Part shown: positions 5,420 to 8,212 of the stretch, in pieces
Numbering within the stretch: the first letter of the stretch is position 1
Layout: each line of letters starts with the position of its first letter
Assembly (NCBI GenBank): GCA_003448875.1
Contig: DLXG01000311.1
Location: forward strand, 1 to 8,212
Length of the DNA stretch: 8,212 nt
Origin: Anaerolineaceae bacterium
GTDB lineage: Bacteria > Chloroflexota > Anaerolineae > Anaerolineales > Anaerolineaceae
Direction of reading: 5' to 3'
Made by a program: the position numbers and the translations under genes
The notes under the pieces: model-generated
Seen by the model: the letters and a program-made list of their open reading frames with translations, nothing else
The model's database searches: none
Told to the model about the DNA's origin: nothing

Positions 5420-7510
5420 TCACTTCTGCCGTAAAAGCCGGGAAGAGTTTCCAAGGATACCCAGATCGGGGAGTGATTGAGCTGCCGCCGCCAGAATGGG
5501 CGGCAGAATGCCAATGGCAGCCAATGTCAGCCCAACGATGTTGTAGATCATCGTAAATCCCAGGTTCATTTTGACCACGCGCATGGTCCTCTGCGCAATT
5601 TGGAAGGCGCGTGGTAGCAGAGTCCAATCCTCTCGCATCAAAGCAATGTGGGCGGCTTCGATGGCTACATCGGTGCCACCGGCCCCCATCGCAATACCCA
5701 CATTCGCCTGTGCCAGGGCCGGCGCATCATTGACGCCGTCGCCGACCATCACGACGGTATGACCTTGCGCCTGGTACTCTTTGACAATGCGGATTTTATC
5801 CTCTGGGAGCAAGTTGGCGCGATAGTCAATCCCCAACTGTGCCGCAATGGCTGCCGCGGTGCGCTCGTTGTCGCCGGTCAGCAGCTCGATTCTCCGCACC
5901 CCCATTCGTTTGAGTTCCGCTAACGCTGCCGGTGTTTCTGGCCGCAGAGTATCTGAGGCTGCCAATATGCCAGCCAGTTCCTGATTGGCACGGACAAAGA
6001 GCAGCGTTTTGCCTTGCTTTTCCAACTCGGCTGCTGCAGCAGGGAGGGGTTGATCTCCCAGGATGCGCCAGCTGCCCACTTCAACCAGCGTTTCATCGAC
6101 GCGAGCCCGGACACCGCGTCCCGGTTCGGCTACAAATTCTTGTGGTTCCAACAAGCGCAAGTCTTGATCGCGCGCCGCCTGGCGCACCGCCTCCGCCAAA
6201 GGATGTTCGGAATAGCGTTCCGCCGAAGCAGCCAGCGTGAGCAGGCGTTCCTCGCTCAACCCATTTAAGCGGACCACATCCGTCAGGCGTGGTTTACCAG
6301 TGGTGAGCGTGCCGGTCTTGTCAATTAACACCGTATCGGCTTTGGCTAACAGTTCGATGTAACGGCCGCCCTTGATCAGCAGGCCGTGTTTTGCCGCGGC
6401 GCCGATGGAAGCCAGCATGGCAATCGGCGTAGCCAGGGCGAATGAGCAGGAACAGGCCACCAGCAGCACCGCGGCTGTCGAGAGGGGATTGCGGGTGACC
6501 AGGTAAGTGATCAAGGCAATGCCGGCCACAACCGGCAGATAATACGTGGCAAACCGGTCACCGATGCGCTGCACCTCGGCCCGGTTCGCCTCGGCCTCTT
6601 CGACCATGCGCACCACCCGTCCAAAGGTAGTGTCGGATCCCACCAGGGTCGTTTTGACCCGCAGGCTGCCCATCTGGGCAATGGTCGCGGCAAAAACTTT
6701 CGCGCCCTGGCTGGCTTCGACAGGCATCGACTCACCGGTTATGGCAGCCTGGTTGATGGTCGCCTGCCCATCCAGCACCACGCCGTCTACTGGGATCTTC
6801 TCTCCAGGCCGAACGATGACCACATCGCCTGGCTGCACTTCGCTGATCGGCACGTCTACTTCGCTGCCATCCCGTTCCAGCCGGGCCGTTTGCGGGGCCA
6901 TAGCGGTCAGGTCGCGGACGGCTTTGCGCGCCCGGTCGGTGGTGAACTTTTCGGCATAATCCCCCACCCGCATAAAGAATACCACTACCGCCGCGGTGGC
7001 CCATTCGCCAACCGCCAGCGCCGCGATGACGCCAACCGTCATTAAGGTGTGCGAGATGATCTGCCGGCGCAGGGTGGCCTGTACCACGTTTTTGAAAACC
7101 GGGTAACCAAATACCAGCACCAAGGCGAAACCGATCGGCCAGGGCACCAACGTGGTAATCTGTTCAAACCAACCCAGCCATTCGCCAAAGACGACCACAA
7201 ACAGCACCACGCCGAAGACGATGCCAAATATGGTCAGAACTGGTCGGGTAAAGTCCTGGAGGGTGCGGGCCGGTGGTGTTTGATCTGGTACGCTTTCCGG
7301 GACTTTATATCCGGCCCCGGCAACGGCTTTGCGGATCATCGGGAGATCGACCAGAGTCGGGTCAAACTGGATCGTAGCTTTCTCCGCGGCCAGCAGAACA
7401 TTGACCGACTTGACGCCGGGCAGATCCTGTATGGCGTGGTGGACATGCTGGGTGCATTCGGTGCAATCCATCCCCTTGACGGGAACTTCCATCGTCCTAA
7501 GATTAGCCAT
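5420..7510 (-). CDS. Heavy-metal translocating P1B-type ATPase with CSC membrane motif
   Basis: A 696-residue metal-exporting P-type ATPase, the usual length for one N-terminal metal domain plus eight helices. The HMA domain (about 5-70) has Cys16/Cys19 in GMDCTEC. Helix pairs lie at about 90-108, 122-140, 152-180, 322-340 and 345-370. Actuator TGES is at 258-261, phosphorylation site DKTGTLT at 397-403 (Asp397), P1B-specific SEHPLA around 435-440, and hinge GDGVNDAP at 590-597. The last two helices span about 650-690. The usual Cys-Pro-Cys of the sixth helix is Cys353-Ser354-Cys355, and the last helix reads AQSLPDLGILGNSSRLL. Both differ from typical CopA and ZntA, so the ion is hard to name. 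The repressor context points to Cd, Pb or Zn-like divalent ions (inference). AAGGAG at 7518-7523, seven bases before the ATG, sets the start. The gene overlaps the repressor by 8 bases, implying coupled translation. Confidence 0.95.
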   Translation of the reverse strand: MANLRTMEVPVKGMDCTECTQHVHHAIQDLPGVKSVNVLLAAEKATIQFDPTLVDLPMIRKAVAGAGYKVPESVPDQTPPARTLQDFTRPVLTIFGIVFGVVLFVVVFGEWLGWFEQITTLVPWPIGFALVLVFGYPVFKNVVQATLRRQIISHTLMTVGVIAALAVGEWATAAVVVFFMRVGDYAEKFTTDRARKAVRDLTAMAPQTARLERDGSEVDVPISEVQPGDVVIVRPGEKIPVDGVVLDGQATINQAAITGESMPVEASQGAKVFAATIAQMGSLRVKTTLVGSDTTFGRVVRMVEEAEANRAEVQRIGDRFATYYLPVVAGIALITYLVTRNPLSTAAVLLVACSCSFALATPIAMLASIGAAAKHGLLIKGGRYIELLAKADTVLIDKTGTLTTGKPRLTDVVRLNGLSEERLLTLAASAERYSEHPLAEAVRQAARDQDLRLLEPQEFVAEPGRGVRARVDETLVEVGSWRILGDQPLPAAAAELEKQGKTLLFVRANQELAGILAASDTLRPETPAALAELKRMGVRRIELLTGDNERTAAAIAAQLGIDYRANLLPEDKIRIVKEYQAQGHTVVMVGDGVNDAPALAQANVGIAMGAGGTDVAIEAAHIALMREDWTLLPRAFQIAQRTMRVVKMNLGFTMIYNIVGLTLAAIGILPPILAAAAQSLPDLGILGNSSRLLRQK

Positions 7511-7880
7511 TAATTTGCTCCTTGGATAAATCTGTCAGTAATTTGGTTTCTGGTTCATAGCGGGTGCATTCGTACACGCCGCGCGCGACATCCGCCAGCA
7601 GGCTGCTGGACAGGTTTAGGATTTCGTTGACGCGCGGGTCGCTCAACTGGTAAATCACAAACTTACCCTGCGATTGGGTACTGACCAAACCGCAGTCGCG
7701 CAGACAACTCAGGTGGCTCGAAACGTTGGGTTGGCTTAATCCAGTCGCCATGACGATTTCATTGACTTTCCTGGGACCATCTAATAAGGTTTCCAGGATT
7801 GAAAGCCGAGATGGGTCGCTAAACCCCCGCATTAATTTTGCCTTCGTGAATAAAGCGGTCTTGTCTGTAATTGCAACCAT
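7503..7880 (-). CDS. ArsR/SmtB-family metal-sensing repressor, CmtR-like
   Basis: A 125-residue dimeric winged-helix repressor. The core runs SDPSRLSILETLLDG (21-35), then the helix-turn-helix VNEIVMATGLSQPNVSSHLS (39-58), then the beta wing GKFVIYQLSDP (72-82). Cys59 and Cys63 lie in the recognition helix (LSCLRDCGLV), and Cys105 is near the C-terminus (YECTRY). This matches the Cys57/Cys61/Cys102 Cd(II)/Pb(II) site of Mycobacterium tuberculosis CmtR in motif and spacing. It lacks the adjacent ELCVCDL-type motif of ArsR/CadC sensors. Metal binding should release DNA and switch on the ATPase that overlaps its 3' end. GAGG five bases before the ATG at 7880 supports the start. The upstream palindrome and promoter imply autoregulation. 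Family is certain. Metal identity is inferred from the cysteines. Confidence 0.94.
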   Translation of the reverse strand: MVAITDKTALFTKAKLMRGFSDPSRLSILETLLDGPRKVNEIVMATGLSQPNVSSHLSCLRDCGLVSTQSQGKFVIYQLSDPRVNEILNLSSSLLADVARGVYECTRYEPETKLLTDLSKEQING

Positions 7881-7899
7881 GTGTTCCTCACGATCGTTA

Positions 7900-7917
7900 T
7901 ATAAGCATATGGTTATA
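7900..7917. promoter_or_regulatory. Probable operator of the ArsR-family repressor
   Basis: An 18-base palindrome, TATAAGCATATGGTTATA, with 8 of 9 base pairs matching between arms. It overlaps the predicted transcription start of the repressor-ATPase operon. A further half-site gives TTATA (7913-7917), four bases, TATAA (7922-7926), a second overlapping inverted repeat covering the -10 box. AT-rich imperfect dyads over the promoter are typical ArsR/SmtB operators. Binding is inferred. Confidence 0.72.
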
Positions 7918-7919
7918 CA

Positions 7920-7947
7920 ATTATAAGACTCTATTTCATCGTGTCAA
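7920..7947 (-). promoter_or_regulatory. Consensus sigma70-type promoter of the repressor/ATPase operon
   Basis: On the - strand a perfect TTGACA (7947-7942) and a perfect TATAAT (7925-7920) are separated by 16 bases. Transcription should start near 7913, giving a leader of about 33 bases before the repressor ATG. The strength of this promoter makes tight repression by the overlapping palindrome sensible. Confidence 0.85.
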
Positions 7948-7964
7948 GATAAACCGTTAAAATC

Positions 7965-7993
7965 GAAGTGCCCTTTATCGAAAAGGACACTTC
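7965..7993 (-). terminator. Hairpin, probable terminator of the DegV-family gene
   Basis: An inverted repeat with a 12-base stem (7965-7976 with 7982-7993), one mismatch, and a 5-base loop. On the - strand it is followed by GATTTTAAC, a short T-run. It lies about 100 bases after the DegV stop and 18 bases before the -35 box, so it would insulate the metal operon from DegV transcription. The T-run is short, so termination is likely but not certain. Confidence 0.58.
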
Positions 7994-8004
7994 TTACAGG
8001 GGAA

Positions 8005-8042
8005 GGAAGATGGCGGTCTTCCCGGCAGGAGTTGAATCTGCC
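8005..8042 (-). other. Two adjacent small hairpins in the DegV 3' untranslated region
   Basis: GGAAGA/TCTTCC (8005-8010 with 8017-8022, loop 6) and GGCAG/CTGCC (8024-8028 with 8038-8042, loop 9) sit back to back between the DegV stop and the terminator-like hairpin. They may add to transcript-end stability or termination. No complete RNA gene can be built from them. Confidence 0.35.
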
Positions 8043-8096
8043 CAGAGCATTGCAAAAACAGCCTACTCTGAGGGGGATGGAGAATCCAATGATATT

Positions 8097-8212
8097 TTAC
8101 CCTCCCGCCTGGTATGCAACAGCGATTGTACCCGGCCCAACATGGGTACCAACCACTGGGCTGATCTCAGACAGGATGCACTCGATTGGTGAAAAGCGTA
8201 CTCGAGCAGTTT
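8097..8212 (-). CDS. DegV-family (fatty-acid-binding, FakB-like) protein, C-terminal fragment
   Basis: The last 37 codons of a gene that enters from the right edge and ends in TAA at 8097-8099. The readable tail ends SEISPVVGTHVGPGTIAVAY followed by QAGG. The Val-Val-Gly-Thr-His-Val-Gly-Pro-Gly block is the hallmark C-terminal motif of DegV proteins, which bind fatty acids and, as FakB, present them to a fatty acid kinase. The conserved His and Gly-Pro-Gly near the ligand pocket are intact. It is on the same strand as the metal operon but separated by about 150 bases containing hairpins, so it is probably a separate housekeeping unit. With only the tail visible, the exact subfamily cannot be told. 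Confidence 0.85.
   Translation of the reverse strand, partial: TARVRFSPIECILSEISPVVGTHVGPGTIAVAYQAGG

Noticed and set aside
7049..7513. 154-codon open frame on the + strand opposite the ATPase N-terminus
   Set aside because: It lies antisense to the HMA domain and first helices of the ATPase and shows no domain of its own.
8024..8042. tRNA T-arm-like stem and loop (GGCAG, GAGTTGAAT, CTGCC)
   Set aside because: The loop is 9 bases rather than 7, and no acceptor stem, D-arm or anticodon arm can be arranged around it.
7968..8192. Open frame on the + strand at the right edge starting with GTG
   Set aside because: Its 3' half is antisense to the clear DegV C-terminal motif, its GTG lies inside a hairpin without a Shine-Dalgarno, and the product resembles nothing I know.

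Overview
The window is a metal and metalloid handling region from a mid-to-high GC bacterium. The Shine-Dalgarno sites are strong, promoter spacing is sigma70-like, and OmpR-type regulators are present. The gene style (a two-halved ArsA, tandem YlbF-family proteins, a P1B ATPase with a Cys-Ser-Cys membrane motif, a Met-rich sensor kinase) reminds me of Chloroflexota such as Anaerolineae. That assignment is inference from protein flavour, not a search result. I see no insertion sequence, tRNA, rRNA or CRISPR array.

Left part (1-2743, + strand) is one compact operon entering from outside the window. It starts with the 3' six-sevenths or so of an ArsA arsenite/antimonite-type ATPase that keeps all three cysteines equivalent to the E. 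coli metalloid site. Two tandem paralogous YlbF-like helical proteins follow, each ending in a Cys-Cys tail, and then a 90-residue thioredoxin-fold protein starting at GTG behind a near-perfect Shine-Dalgarno. Spacings are 14, 10 and 27 bases, so the genes are almost certainly co-transcribed.

Right part (2753-7880, - strand) converges on that operon with a 9-base gap. Read in transcription order it is: an ArsR/SmtB repressor with a CmtR-like cysteine triad; a heavy-metal P1B ATPase overlapping it by 8 bases; a small thioredoxin-like DF-family protein; then an OmpR-type response regulator and its histidine kinase, whose extracytoplasmic loop has 13 Met in 48 residues. A consensus promoter (TTGACA, 16 bases, TATAAT) lies just upstream of the repressor, with an 18-base palindrome over the expected transcription start. 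This is the layout of an autoregulated, metal-derepressed efflux operon.

Right edge (7926-8212) holds the last 37 codons of a DegV-family fatty-acid-binding protein on the - strand. It is followed by a structured 3' region and a hairpin that probably terminates it ahead of the repressor promoter.

Working model (inference): the repressor senses a soft divalent metal such as Cd or Pb and releases the ATPase operon. The two-component system adds a periplasmic metal signal, possibly Cu or Ag. The ArsA operon handles As(III)/Sb(III) with thiol-rich small partners. The least conventional parts are the ArsA/YlbF/YlbF/thioredoxin cassette and the CSC-type ATPase paired with a CmtR-like sensor.
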